A stretch of 64,000 nt of DNA, from NCBI GenBank assembly GCA_026981645.1, contig JALSII010000006.1, forward strand, positions 1 to 64,000, written 5' to 3'. Source of the DNA: Hyphomicrobiales bacterium (GTDB lineage: Bacteria; Pseudomonadota; Alphaproteobacteria; Rhizobiales; Devosiaceae). The position numbers and the translations under genes were made by a program. The notes beneath the pieces were generated by a model. The model had not been told where the DNA came from. It did not search any database and saw only the letters and a program-made list of their open reading frames with translations. Position 1 is the stretch's first letter; every line of letters begins with the position of its first letter. Shown piece by piece: positions 9,713 through 18,521 of this stretch.

Positions 9713-9803
9713 TTTCGGGTGCGCACAAAATTCGGCGCAACACTTATCGCGCCGCGCTGGCGCGAGCAAGCTCAGAGATGGAAAACCCCAAAGGGACTCA
9801 GAT

Positions 9804-10763
9804 TTAGAAAGTGCCGGTAATCTCGGCCAACGCTCCATAGCGGAAGAATTCAAGGCCGCTGATGTCGCCAATATAGTCCACAGCGTTTGAGGGCGTACCC
9901 ACTTCACGGGCGCGGTACTGCATGGTGGCATCCCCTGTGAGATACCAGCCCCGTCCGCCAACCCGCACAGTGAGGTTGTCAGTGGGGCTAAAACCAAGCA
10001 TCACCTCGCCGCTGGCTCCATAGAGCATGCCTGAAATTGTGCCGGGCGAGCCCTGTTCATAAAGGGTGGCACCGGCTATGAAATTGGGTTGGAAAAATGC
10101 ACCATAGGTGCCATCCATCTTGGCAAAGGGAATTGCGGCCGCTTCTGCGGTCAGGTCGACCATATCGCCAAATTCCATGCGCGCCACCGCGCCCAGCTTG
10201 AGCATATGGGTTTCTACCGCATTGACCTGACTGGCACCGCCGCCACCGGAGGTCGTGTAGTTGGCCCGCCCCATATCCGGATTGTCGGAAAGGAACTGGT
10301 AGCCGGCAAATCCGCCCACTTTGAACGTTTCATTACCCCAGGGCATCATGCCGAAGTCGGCACCAGCATAGCCGATATTCCCCCCACTCATGGTCTGGTC
10401 GCCGACAAACTCGGGCGTGGAATAGGTGCCTTCAATGATGGCGGCGTAACCCACCTGGCCTTTTACGTAGCTGGCGGTGGAGTTGTCATCAATGCGGAAA
10501 TGCAGTTCCACTGTCTGGCTGGTGTCGGTGGAGGAATAATTACCGCCGAAAGCTGTGAGCTGGCTAGAGCCCAGCGAATACCAGTAGCGCAGGCCGATTT
10601 CGAATTCCAGCGGGTCGGGTTCGTCTGAAAAACCCCATTCCTCGGGGTAGGAGCCGCGCAAGTCATCCCCGCCGTAATCATAGATATTTTCGGCGCCCAG
10701 AGCGCTGACCGGCAGGCTCACAAGCGCCAGCGTGGCTGCAAACACAGGTAAAAGGCGTGCCAT
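9804..10763 (-). CDS. Predicted outer-membrane beta-barrel protein, unassigned
   Basis: A 319-residue exported protein with a clear signal peptide (residues 1-23, ending VSALGAEN). After it, the sequence is rich in Gly, Tyr, Phe and Thr with alternating hydrophobic residues and ends in phenylalanine (ITGTF), the usual mark of a beta-barrel inserted by the BAM machinery. Segments such as EFEIGLRYWYSLGSSQL, VGYAAIIEGTY and LTVRVGGRGWYLTG look like transmembrane strands. I do not recognise a named family. It stands alone between nadE and the DAHP synthase gene, and its upstream gap contains a regular array of TTAA/CTAA sites that may control it. Confidence 0.65.
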   Translation of the reverse strand: MARLLPVFAATLALVSLPVSALGAENIYDYGGDDLRGSYPEEWGFSDEPDPLEFEIGLRYWYSLGSSQLTAFGGNYSSTDTSQTVELHFRIDDNSTASYVKGQVGYAAIIEGTYSTPEFVGDQTMSGGNIGYAGADFGMMPWGNETFKVGGFAGYQFLSDNPDMGRANYTTSGGGGASQVNAVETHMLKLGAVARMEFGDMVDLTAEAAAIPFAKMDGTYGAFFQPNFIAGATLYEQGSPGTISGMLYGASGEVMLGFSPTDNLTVRVGGRGWYLTGDATMQYRAREVGTPSNAVDYIGDISGLEFFRYGALAEITGTF

Positions 10764-10824
10764 GGGGAACTCTCCGCTCGAAAAAAATCAGTTTTAATTC
10801 TGATCTGTTTATGAACGGTTAGGG

Positions 10825-10861
10825 TTAATGTTCCGCTAAACTGGCGTTAACGCTCTGCTAA
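10825..10861 (-). promoter_or_regulatory. Phased array of four CtrA-like half-sites
   Basis: Upstream of the beta-barrel gene the sequence reads TTAA-N7-CTAA-N7-TTAA-N7-CTAA, with half-sites at 10825, 10836, 10847 and 10858, each exactly 11 bases apart. On the minus strand one pair reads TTAG-N7-TTAACC. CtrA, the alphaproteobacterial cell-cycle regulator, binds TTAA-N7-TTAAC, so this could be two or three overlapping CtrA sites lying 62-98 bases before the start codon. The half-sites and spacing are seen directly; CtrA binding is inference. Confidence 0.4.
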
Positions 10862-10887
10862 GGCCTGAGGATATCAGACACCCTGAT

Positions 10888-12258
10888 TCAGGCGGTGCGG
10901 GCCACCTCCGGTGCGCGCTGCCCGCGAATTTCCTCGGCGACAAGAAACGCCAGTTCCAGCGCCTGAGAAGCATTCAATCTCGGGTCGCAGTGGGTGTGGT
11001 AACGGTCTGAAAGCGAAGCTTCAGTCACCGCGGATACCCCGCCCACGCACTCGGTGACATCGTCTCCGGTCATTTCAAAATGCACGCCTCCGGCGTAGGT
11101 GCCCATCTGCCGGTGGATATCAAAAAACTCCTTCACTTCCGCAAGAACCTTGTCAAAAGGCCGGGTTTTGTAGCCCGAGGAGGCTTTGATGGTGTTTCCG
11201 TGCATGGGGTCACAGCACCAGACAACGGTACGCCCCGCTTCTTTTACGGTCTCGATGAGGGCTGGCAGATGGTCCCCGACTTTTTCGGCGCCAAAACGGG
11301 CAATCAGGGTCAGGCGACCAGCTTCGTCGCTCGGGTTGAGTTTGTCCATCAGGGCGAGCAGGTCGTCGCGCTGCATTGTGGGACCACATTTGACGCCAAT
11401 GGGATTGTTGATGCCGGAGAAATATTCCACATGGGCACCTGTCGGCTGGCGGGTGCGGTCGCCAATCCACAGCATATGACCGGAAGTGGCGTACCAGTCC
11501 GAAGTGATGGAATCGCGACGGGTCAAGGCTTCTTCATAACCCAAGAGCAGTGCTTCATGGCTGGTATAAAACTTGGTTTCGCGCAAGGCTGGTGTGTTCT
11601 CGGAAGTGATGCCAAGGGCGGCCATGAATTTGATAGCGTCATCAATCTTGTTTGCGGTTTCCTCGTAGCGGGGAGAGCCGTTTTTGCCCTTCATGAAACC
11701 CGTGGTCCATTCATGCACGCGGGTGAGGTCGGCAAAACCACCCGAAGCAAAGGCGCGCAACAGGTTCAGGGTCGCCGCCGATTGCCGGTAGCCCATAATC
11801 ATGCGCTGGGGGTCGGGAACGCGTTGTTCAGCGTTAAATTCAATGCCGTTGATGATGTCACCCCGGTAGGACGGAAGCTCAACCCCGTCCACGGTTTCAG
11901 TATCGGCGGAACGCGGTTTGGCAAATTGCCCGGCAACCCGGCCAACCTTGACCACGGGTTTGGATGCGCCGTGGGTGAGGACCACCGCCATTTGCAGGAA
12001 CACCTGGAAAAAGTCACGGATGTGATTGGCTTCATGCTCGGCAAAACTCTCGGCGCAATCCCCTCCCTGCAACAAAAAGGCATTGCCCCTGGCGACTTCC
12101 GCCAAATCTTCCTTGAGCCCGCGCGCTTCTCCGGCAAACACCAGCGGGGGAAATCTGGACAAACGTGCCTCGGCGATTTCCAGCGCTGCCTGGTCAGGAT
12201 AGGTTGGCACCTGCAATACAGGCTTTGCTCTCCAGCTTTGAGGGGTCCAGGAACTCAT
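10888..12258 (-). CDS. aroG: Class II 3-deoxy-7-phosphoheptulonate (DAHP) synthase
   Basis: First step of the shikimate pathway: joins phosphoenolpyruvate and erythrose 4-phosphate. The 456-residue protein belongs to the plant-like class II (type II) family, not the AroFGH family; recognisable stretches are [12 protein letters not shown], the [12 protein letters not shown] stretch, [34 protein letters not shown] and [12 protein letters not shown]. It carries the full-length form expected of this class. It is preceded by a 179-base gap shared with the divergent VIT1-family gene. The symbol is used by homology of function; some genomes call this family aroH or aroF. Confidence 0.93.
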   Translation of the reverse strand: MSSWTPQSWRAKPVLQVPTYPDQAALEIAEARLSRFPPLVFAGEARGLKEDLAEVARGNAFLLQGGDCAESFAEHEANHIRDFFQVFLQMAVVLTHGASKPVVKVGRVAGQFAKPRSADTETVDGVELPSYRGDIINGIEFNAEQRVPDPQRMIMGYRQSAATLNLLRAFASGGFADLTRVHEWTTGFMKGKNGSPRYEETANKIDDAIKFMAALGITSENTPALRETKFYTSHEALLLGYEEALTRRDSITSDWYATSGHMLWIGDRTRQPTGAHVEYFSGINNPIGVKCGPTMQRDDLLALMDKLNPSDEAGRLTLIARFGAEKVGDHLPALIETVKEAGRTVVWCCDPMHGNTIKASSGYKTRPFDKVLAEVKEFFDIHRQMGTYAGGVHFEMTGDDVTECVGGVSAVTEASLSDRYHTHCDPRLNASQALELAFLVAEEIRGQRAPEVARTA

Positions 12259-12437
12259 ATCTTCTACTCAATCTTTTAACTGATGGCATGGGGTCGAAGC
12301 CGGTCTAGCAAGGTCTTGGGACCCTGCCAAGGTTGAATCTTGATGGGAGAGGGGCCGGAAACGAGGAAATTGGCTTCTGGTCAACCCACAAAAACCTGTA
12401 TGCTGGTTCAGGAAAGCACACCTCAGAGGAAAATCAA

Positions 12438-13166
12438 ATGGAGCACTCCCACGCCCCCGAGGACATTGCGGCCCGGCTTGCCGAGGGGCCCAAAGTCAAC
12501 TATCTGCGCGACTGGATTTACGGGGGCATTGATGGCGCAGTGACGACTTTTGCCATCGTGGCCGGGGTGGTGGGCGCTGAACTCAGCGTCGGCGTGGTCC
12601 TGGTGCTTGGGGTTGCCAACCTTGTGGCCGACGGGTTTTCAATGGCCGCATCAAACTATTCGGGCACCAAGGCTGAAATTGACGACTATGAGCGCATCAA
12701 GCAAATCGAGTTGCGCCACATCCGCAACCAGCCCGAAGGAGAGCGTGAGGAATTGCGTCAGATTTATCGCAACAAGGGTTTTGAAGGAGAAGAGCTTGAG
12801 CGCATGGTCGACCTCTTGTCGCGCCACGAGGACGTGTGGGTGGAAACCATGCTGAGCGAGGAGTATGGCCTCTCTGCGGTTCAGCGCTCGCCGGCGCTTG
12901 CCGCATGGGCAACCTTTGCGGCGTTCATCATCTGCGGAGCGGTGCCGCTGGTGCCATTCGTGCTTGGGATTGAAGCAAGCGCACTGGCTGCCACCATCGC
13001 CACCGGAATTGTGTTCTTCATCATCGGCGCCATGAAGTCCTACTGGTCAACACAGCGCTGGTATATGAGCGGGCTGGAAACCTTTGTTATCGGCATCGCG
13101 GCGGCGGGCATGGCCTACGGCATCGGCGTTCTATTGCGCGGGCTGGCCAGCGGAGTGGGGGTTTAG
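12438..13166 (+). CDS. VIT1/CCC1-family membrane transporter (DUF125)
   Basis: A 242-residue membrane protein related to yeast Ccc1 and plant VIT1 iron/manganese transporters. The start at 12438 is supported by AGAGGA upstream. The first membrane region carries the family signature YGGIDGAVTTFAIVAGVVGA followed by NLVADGFSMAASNY. A charged cytoplasmic loop at about 85-135 contains many Glu residues (for example EREELRQIYRNKGFEGEE) that bind metal in the family, followed by three more hydrophobic helices. Transport of Fe2+ or Mn2+ out of the cytoplasm is known for the family; the ion here is not proven. It stands alone, converging on gor with 9 bases between the stops. Confidence 0.85.
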   Translation: MEHSHAPEDIAARLAEGPKVNYLRDWIYGGIDGAVTTFAIVAGVVGAELSVGVVLVLGVANLVADGFSMAASNYSGTKAEIDDYERIKQIELRHIRNQPEGEREELRQIYRNKGFEGEELERMVDLLSRHEDVWVETMLSEEYGLSAVQRSPALAAWATFAAFIICGAVPLVPFVLGIEASALAATIATGIVFFIIGAMKSYWSTQRWYMSGLETFVIGIAAAGMAYGIGVLLRGLASGVGV

Positions 13167-13175
13167 GGGGTAAAG

Positions 13176-14552
13176 CTAAATCCGCTCGCCATCGACAATA
13201 GTATAGGTGGGCTCCTTCATGGTCACCAGTTCCTCAGCGGCCACCGGATGCACGGCGATGGTGGCATCAAAATCGGCCTTTGTTGCGCCCATGGTCACAG
13301 CAATGCCCACCATCTGTATCATTTCCCCGGCACTTGAACCCATTATATGCACGCCCAGCACCTTGTCGGTTTCAGCGTCGCATATCAACTTGAACAGCAT
13401 GCGGGTCTCAGTGTCCTGAAACGAATAAATCATAGGTTTGAAGCGTGCGACATAGACATTGATTTTTTTGTATTTTGCCGTGGCTTCGGCCTCGGTCAGC
13501 CCCAGGGTTCCAATTTCAGGGTTGGAAAAAACCGCAGTCGGCACGATGGTGAGATCAACCGTTGTGGGGTTGTTGTTGAACTGGGTTTGAGAAAATGCCG
13601 CCCCTTCGCGGATTGCCACGGGAGTAAGGGCTGCGCGTCCATTGACGTCGCCAACAGCAAAGATTGAAGGACAAGAGGTGCGTGAATATTCATCCACCGG
13701 AATTTGGCCGTGCGCGCCAAGCTCGATGCCCACCGTCTCCAGCCCCAACCCTTCCACATTGGGCAGGCGGCCGGTGGCATACATCACAGCACCCACCTTC
13801 ATCTGCAAATCGTCCGAACAGGTAATCTTAAGTCCCCCGGCCGTTTTTTCGATCACTTTGGGCTGGGTGGCCAGACATACTTTGATCCCCCGGTGATGCA
13901 ATTCCTCGGCCAGCCCCTCGCGCACATGCATGTCAAAGCCACGCAAAATCTGGGCCCCGCGATAGGCCAGAATGGTCTCAACACCCAGGCCGCTGAAGAT
14001 GGAGGCAAATTCAACAGCGATATATCCGCCACCCACAATCATGATGGACTTTGGCAGGGTTGGCAGTTCGAAGGCCTCGTTTGAGGTTATGGCATGTTCG
14101 GCGCCGGGGACATCGGGCACGAAGGGGCGTCCACCGGTGGCAATGAGTATTTTGTCGGCATGCAGGGTTTCGCCGCTTTTTTGCAGGCGAACACTATTGG
14201 CAGAGGTAATCACCCCGCGATCAGAGCGCACCTGAACCCCGGAGCCGGCCAGCAGCGATCCATAGATGCCCTCAAGGCGCTCAATTTCCCGGTTCTTGTT
14301 GGCAAGCAGCTTCTTCCAGTCGAAGCGCGCATCTACCGACCAGCCAAAGCCCTGGGCCAGATCGAAAAGCCCGTCAAATCCGGCTGCATAGGTGAAGAGT
14401 TTTTTGGGGACGCAGCCGCGAATGACGCAGGTGCCGCCAAGGCGGTATTCCTCGATCACACACACGGATGCACCAAAACCGGCGGCAACTCTTGCTGCCC
14501 GCACGCCCCCGGAGCCGCCCCCGATTACAATCAGATCAAACTTTTTTTCCAT
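13176..14552 (-). CDS. gor: Glutathione-disulfide reductase
   Basis: Reduces oxidised glutathione with NADPH. The 458-residue FAD protein shows the N-terminal dinucleotide fold (DLIVIGGGSGGVRAARVAA), the redox-active disulfide GGTCVIRGCVPKK near residue 40-52, a second nucleotide fold (IMIVGGGYIAVEFASIFSGLG), the FAD-binding IFAVGDVNG and the C-terminal catalytic HPVAAEELVTM. The RGCVPKK form separates glutathione reductase from lipoamide dehydrogenase. It is the last gene of rpiA-DUF2059-gor, an arrangement familiar from rhizobia. Confidence 0.95.
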   Translation of the reverse strand: MEKKFDLIVIGGGSGGVRAARVAAGFGASVCVIEEYRLGGTCVIRGCVPKKLFTYAAGFDGLFDLAQGFGWSVDARFDWKKLLANKNREIERLEGIYGSLLAGSGVQVRSDRGVITSANSVRLQKSGETLHADKILIATGGRPFVPDVPGAEHAITSNEAFELPTLPKSIMIVGGGYIAVEFASIFSGLGVETILAYRGAQILRGFDMHVREGLAEELHHRGIKVCLATQPKVIEKTAGGLKITCSDDLQMKVGAVMYATGRLPNVEGLGLETVGIELGAHGQIPVDEYSRTSCPSIFAVGDVNGRAALTPVAIREGAAFSQTQFNNNPTTVDLTIVPTAVFSNPEIGTLGLTEAEATAKYKKINVYVARFKPMIYSFQDTETRMLFKLICDAETDKVLGVHIMGSSAGEMIQMVGIAVTMGATKADFDATIAVHPVAAEELVTMKEPTYTIVDGERI

Positions 14553-14606
14553 CTGTCAGTGCCTGCGCCATGATAACCAAAATAAAGTTAGCGGGCAGGA
14601 ACTCGA

Positions 14607-15116
14607 CTAAGAATCAATGCCCTTCTCGCGCAATATGGCACGGACGGCGGCAAAAAACTCTCTGTTGAGATTTGCGGTGTAAATTTGCACCACTGTTTTC
14701 AGATCGGTGTTGGCGGCCGCATTCTCACGGGCGAGCTTCTGCCCAATGTCAGTTTCATAAAACTCAACGATCACCTCAAGTTCCTCCTGCGTCAGGCGCA
14801 GGGCGTAGACCCGGGCAAACTGGTCGAAGAGCTCATCTCTTCGGTCTGCATAGCGTTGGATAACCTCGCCAATCGCGTCACTTACATCGTCGGCAATATC
14901 GGGGTTCTGCGACACCAGAGTGCGCATGGTTGAAATGCCGGTTTCGATGAGCGTGACTTCATAAAGGCGAGACTGGTCGGTGATATCAACAAAACGACGC
15001 GCCAGTTCGAGGTGTTCGGGGGAAAGCTCCTGCGCCGGCGCAACGCTGGTCAGTGTCAGGCTCAACAGTGCGGCAAGAAAGACACTTTTGAGTGTTTTGA
15101 AAAAATTGGTCATCAT
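14607..15116 (-). CDS. Secreted DUF2059 protein
   Basis: A protein of about 169 residues with a signal peptide (MMTNFFKTLKSVFLAALL to PAQEL) and a helical DUF2059 domain, recognised from YADRRDELFDQFARVYAL, LTQEELEVIVEFYETDIGQKLA and the following residues. Function of the family is unknown; the protein is expected in the periplasm. I prefer the tandem ATG at 15116/15113 just before the signal peptide; a GTG start at 15164 would add 16 hydrophilic residues ahead of the signal. It sits between rpiA and gor on the same strand, 54 bases from each. Confidence 0.82.
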   Translation of the reverse strand: MMTNFFKTLKSVFLAALLSLTLTSVAPAQELSPEHLELARRFVDITDQSRLYEVTLIETGISTMRTLVSQNPDIADDVSDAIGEVIQRYADRRDELFDQFARVYALRLTQEELEVIVEFYETDIGQKLARENAAANTDLKTVVQIYTANLNREFFAAVRAILREKGIDS

Positions 15117-15170
15117 CGAACAGTTTCCATCGGGTTTCAGGTATTTATGTTTCTGGAGTTCCACTTTGTC

Positions 15171-15866
15171 TCATAACCGGTGTTTTGTCACACCGTCAGG
15201 GCCCGCGAGATAAGCGGTATCGCACATATCAAGGAATAATCCGTGTTGAACCACTCCGGGAATATCCAGTAGCGCGCGCGAGAGCGCTCTTGCATCGGAA
15301 ATGCGGCCAAAAAAAGCATCCAGTATTTTATGGCCGCCATCGGTTACAAAATCCACCCCGGTCACCGTTTTTCGCAGCTCAATTTTTCTGCCTTCGCCAT
15401 TGTTTTCCATCACAGCCGCCACAGCATGACGGGTGGCACCCAATCCGAAGGAATTAACCTCAACGGGAAGCGCAAAAGCACCAAGACGGGACACCATCTT
15501 GCTCTGATCGGCAATGACTATCAGCCTGTCAGAGGCCGCCGCCACAATTTTTTCGCGCAGAAGGGCGCCGCCGCCCCCTTTAATCAGCGAAAGCCTGGTG
15601 TCAATTTCATCGGTGCCGTCTACGGTCAGATCAAGCCGGTCGAGGTGATCCAGATCAGTCAGGGGAATACCAAGTTCGCTTGCCTGCCGGGCGGTTTGTT
15701 CGGACGTTGGCACACAAACACATCGCAATCCTTCCCGAACCCGTGCACCAAGCAGATCTACAAAAAATTTGGCAGTTGAGCCGGTACCAAGCCCGATGCG
15801 CATATCCTGATGGATTTCAGCAATTGCGGCCTCGGCAGCCCGGCGTTTCAAATTATCGGTATTCAA
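15171..15866 (-). CDS. rpiA: Ribose-5-phosphate isomerase A
   Basis: Interconverts ribose 5-phosphate and ribulose 5-phosphate in the pentose phosphate pathway. The 231-residue protein has the family motifs GLGTGSTAKFF near 25-35, VDGTDEID near 82-90 and IKGGGGALLREKIV, which place the catalytic Asp and Lys. Length is normal. It is the first gene of the rpiA-DUF2059-gor run, with a possible shared promoter in the gap beginning at 15867. Confidence 0.95.
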   Translation of the reverse strand: MNTDNLKRRAAEAAIAEIHQDMRIGLGTGSTAKFFVDLLGARVREGLRCVCVPTSEQTARQASELGIPLTDLDHLDRLDLTVDGTDEIDTRLSLIKGGGGALLREKIVAAASDRLIVIADQSKMVSRLGAFALPVEVNSFGLGATRHAVAAVMENNGEGRKIELRKTVTGVDFVTDGGHKILDAFFGRISDARALSRALLDIPGVVQHGLFLDMCDTAYLAGPDGVTKHRL

Positions 15867-15962
15867 ACTTTTACTCCTGGCTCTTTAGCTTTCCATAGCT
15901 CTGCACTTCGAGGCACTCCGGGGCACCAGCCCTGCGGATTTAAGCATTCCTGATCTGCGCTG

Positions 15963-16027
15963 TTGACAGCGTGGTGTCAATCACCGAGTTCATGTCAAAT
16001 TGACAAGAGGGTGTTACAGTTGCGCAA
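15963..16027 (+). promoter_or_regulatory. Cluster of TGTCAA/TTGACA half-sites upstream of the L,D-transpeptidase gene
   Basis: The 302-base gap between rpiA and the L,D-transpeptidase gene (15867-16168) contains four copies of one hexamer in two inverted pairs: TTGACA (15963) with TGTCAA (15975), and TGTCAA (15993) with TTGACA (16000). The second pair forms the 13-base palindrome TGTCAAATTGACA. Just downstream, TTGCGCAA (16020-16027) is a perfect palindrome inside a wider GTGTT...AACAC repeat. The layout suggests operator sites; no regulator can be named. Nothing else is recognised in the gap. Confidence 0.4.
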
Positions 16028-16168
16028 CACTTTTGAGCCCGAGAAGGGGAATAAGGCTTTTTGGTGATTATTGGCTACTTTTCAGAACTGGGTAAACAGT
16101 TTATGGAGGACGAATCAATAAATTGAGTGGCAAGGTGGACCGCTACTCGAGGATAGGGATTTTACAAC

Positions 16169-16762
16169 ATGAATACATTGCGAAACGCACTGGCGATGTT
16201 CCTGGCGGCGCTGCTGACTGTTTCACTGGTGGTGCCGGTTAATGCGGCACGGGTTTTCAATTCAGAAACCAACCGGTGGGAAGAAGCAGGCGAGCGGCCG
16301 GCGAGAGGCGGTATCGGCAAGGAATGGCTTCGCCAGATTGTCGACTTTGAGAGTAGCCTTCCGGTTGGCTCGGTACTGGTCGATACCGGAGATCGCTTTC
16401 TTTATCTGATCATGGAAGACGGTAAAGCCCTGCGTTACGGTGTCGGAGTTGGTCGTGAAGGCTTTGAGTGGACCGGTCGTGATCGTATCACACGCAAAGC
16501 GGAATGGCCGGGCTGGACCCCTCCTGCCGCCATGCGCGCACGTCAACCGGAACTGCCCGCCTATATGCCTGGTGGCCCTGACAATCCCCTCGGCGCACGG
16601 GCTTTGTATATCGGAAGTACGCTTTATCGTTTGCACGGCACCTCCGATCCCTATTCCATTGGACAGGCCGTGTCCTCCGGATGCATCCGTCTGATGAATG
16701 AAGATGTGATCGACCTTTACGAGCGCGTTCGCGTTGGCGCTTTGGTTGTTGTGCAGGAATAA
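16169..16762 (+). CDS. Periplasmic L,D-transpeptidase (YkuD/ErfK family)
   Basis: A 197-residue exported enzyme with a signal peptide (residues 1-26, ending NAARVFN) and a YkuD catalytic domain. The active site HGTSDPYSIGQAVSSGCIRL runs from about residue 155 to 174, with the conserved His, Ser, catalytic Cys and Arg. Such enzymes form 3-3 crosslinks in peptidoglycan or tether outer-membrane proteins to it, both common in Hyphomicrobiales. Which reaction this copy performs is unknown. It is a single-gene unit, with a cluster of inverted repeats upstream and a strong terminator downstream. Confidence 0.92.
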   Translation: MNTLRNALAMFLAALLTVSLVVPVNAARVFNSETNRWEEAGERPARGGIGKEWLRQIVDFESSLPVGSVLVDTGDRFLYLIMEDGKALRYGVGVGREGFEWTGRDRITRKAEWPGWTPPAAMRARQPELPAYMPGGPDNPLGARALYIGSTLYRLHGTSDPYSIGQAVSSGCIRLMNEDVIDLYERVRVGALVVVQE

Positions 16763-16794
16763 TCCGAGCAGCCCGATACATATGTCTGCATGAT

Positions 16795-16828
16795 AGACCG
16801 GCCCGCTTGAACGGGGCCGGTCTTTTCG
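16795..16828 (+). terminator. Rho-independent terminator after the L,D-transpeptidase gene
   Basis: AGACCGGCCC at 16795-16804 pairs perfectly with GGGCCGGTCT at 16814-16823, leaving a nine-base loop, and is followed by TTTTCGTTT. It lies 33 bases after the stop codon. Confidence 0.85.
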
Positions 16829-16883
16829 TTTCCGATCCATATTCCGTGGAAGTGACATCTGGCGTTTCCAGATTTTTGCGGGT

Positions 16884-17918
16884 ATGAGTTGCCTCATGGA
16901 TATGCAGGCACCTGAGATGACAAAAACCACCACGCCGCTGATCGACAGCTTTGGGCGACAGGTGACCTATCTTCGGGTATCGGTCACGGATCGGTGCGAT
17001 TTCCGCTGCACATATTGCATGTCGGAGAATATGAAATTTCTGCCGAAGAAGGATGTGCTTAGTTTTGAGGAACTCAACGTTCTTATTGATGCCTTTGTTG
17101 CCCGGGGTGTGAAAAAAGTCCGTCTGACCGGCGGAGAACCGCTGGTCAGACGGGACATAATGGATTTAATTGGACGCATTTCGCGGCACCTGACATCCAG
17201 TCATCTGCGCGAACTTACCCTGACGACAAACGGCAGCCAACTGGTGAGATTTGCCAAACGCCTGAAAGAAGCGGGCATTAACCGAATAAACGTATCTCTG
17301 GACACCATGGATGCAGGCAAATTTACCGACATAACCCGACGTGGCAGGCTTGAGCAGGTTCTTGCCGGTATCGAGGCAGCGGACAGCGCGGGCCTGTCCG
17401 TCAAGTTGAATATGGTAGCCATAAAAGGTTTTAATGACACCGAAATCATTCCCATGATGAAATGGGCCCATGGAAAGGGGTATGACCTGACCCTGATTGA
17501 AGAAATGCCCCTTGGAGAGGTTTCAAGGGATCGTGCAAAGGATTTTCTGCCCCTGCGCAAGGTTCGCGACGACCTGGCCGAGACGTTCACCCTTGATAAA
17601 ATTTCTCACGCAACCGGAGGTCCGGCCCGCTATGTGCGTGTGAAGGAAACCGGCGGCCGACTGGGATTCATCACGCCCATGAGCCACAATTTTTGCGAAA
17701 GCTGCAACCGGGTGCGGCTGACCTGCACCGGTCAACTTTATCTGTGCCTGGGCCGGGAGGGGCGGGTGGATTTGCGTGTGGCTCTGCGTGAAAAAGGTGC
17801 CAGCGGCCTTGACGCGATACTTGACGAAGCAATGGTCCTTAAACCCAAAGGCCACGACTTTGACCCTTCACGCCAGGCACCTGCCATTGCAAGGCATATG
17901 TCGATGACCGGAGGCTGA
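16884..17918 (+). CDS. moaA: GTP 3',8-cyclase (molybdenum cofactor biosynthesis protein A)
   Basis: Radical SAM enzyme that starts molybdopterin synthesis from GTP. The 344-residue form counts from the first ATG; starts at M5, M7 or M12 ([10 protein letters not shown]) are also possible. The SAM cluster CDFRCTYC sits at about 38-45, followed by [14 protein letters not shown]. The second iron-sulfur cluster lies in [20 protein letters not shown] near 270-290, and the protein ends in the GG dipeptide needed for activity. No other moa or moe genes are nearby. It converges on the Lrp-family gene with 21 bases between stops. Confidence 0.95.
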   Translation: MSCLMDMQAPEMTKTTTPLIDSFGRQVTYLRVSVTDRCDFRCTYCMSENMKFLPKKDVLSFEELNVLIDAFVARGVKKVRLTGGEPLVRRDIMDLIGRISRHLTSSHLRELTLTTNGSQLVRFAKRLKEAGINRINVSLDTMDAGKFTDITRRGRLEQVLAGIEAADSAGLSVKLNMVAIKGFNDTEIIPMMKWAHGKGYDLTLIEEMPLGEVSRDRAKDFLPLRKVRDDLAETFTLDKISHATGGPARYVRVKETGGRLGFITPMSHNFCESCNRVRLTCTGQLYLCLGREGRVDLRVALREKGASGLDAILDEAMVLKPKGHDFDPSRQAPAIARHMSMTGG

Positions 17919-17939
17919 AGGGCCCCTGGCGCTCCCCCC

Positions 17940-18413
17940 TCAGGAAGTATTGAGATAATCCAGAGGCAGAGCGGTCGTATATTTGATCTGCTCCATGGCA
18001 AAAGACGAACTCACATCGGTGAGGGTGATTTTGCTGATGAGGCGACGGTAAAAATCATCATAGGCAGAGATGCTTGGCACGACCACCCTCAGCATATAGT
18101 CGACTTCCCCGCTCATGCGATAAAACTCGACCACCTCGGGAAACTGGTCAATGACCCCAGAGAGCTTGTTGAGCCAAGCGTCTGAATGCTCGTTGGTACG
18201 AATAGCCATAAAAACATTGACCCCGGCATTCACCTTCTCAGGGTCAAGAATGGCGGCACGGTAGCGAATGACACCCCCCTCCTCCATCTTTTGAATGCGC
18301 CGCCAGCACGGGGTTGTTGAAAGCCCAACCCGGCGTGCAATATCAGCAACCGGCAGAGTTGCGTCCCTCTGGATAAGGGTCAGGATTTTTTTGTCAATCC
18401 TATCAAAGGTCAC
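17940..18413 (-). CDS. Lrp/AsnC-family transcriptional regulator
   Basis: A 157-residue DNA-binding protein. The N-terminal winged helix (IDKKILTLIQRDATLPVADIA, then GLSTTPCWRRIQKMEEGG) is the classic Lrp helix-turn-helix. The rest is the RAM/AsnC effector domain (VVEFYRMSGEVDYMLRVVV). These proteins usually respond to amino acids and often control a neighbouring transporter or enzyme, but no obvious amino-acid gene adjoins it. It has its own promoter-like sequence 35-63 bases upstream. Confidence 0.9.
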   Translation of the reverse strand: MTFDRIDKKILTLIQRDATLPVADIARRVGLSTTPCWRRIQKMEEGGVIRYRAAILDPEKVNAGVNVFMAIRTNEHSDAWLNKLSGVIDQFPEVVEFYRMSGEVDYMLRVVVPSISAYDDFYRRLISKITLTDVSSSFAMEQIKYTTALPLDYLNTS

Positions 18414-18447
18414 TTCAACCCCCTGAAATTTTTCCTGTATCAGCTAT

Positions 18448-18476
18448 ATTATGCGATAAACTTTCTGTTATTTCAA
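18448..18476 (-). promoter_or_regulatory. Probable sigma-70-type promoter for the Lrp-family gene
   Basis: On the minus strand TTGAAA (18476-18471) and CATAAT (18453-18448) are separated by 17 bases in an AT-rich gap, 35 bases before the start codon. Spacing and sequence fit a vegetative promoter; no mapping data are available. Confidence 0.5.
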
Positions 18477-18521
18477 TCAAAGTTTCATAAAATTAGATTT
18501 TTTTTCTACACTGACAACAAT

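Noticed and set aside
11080-12279. 399-codon plus-strand frame inside the DAHP synthase gene
   Set aside because: Antisense shadow; the minus-strand product is a clear class II DAHP synthase.
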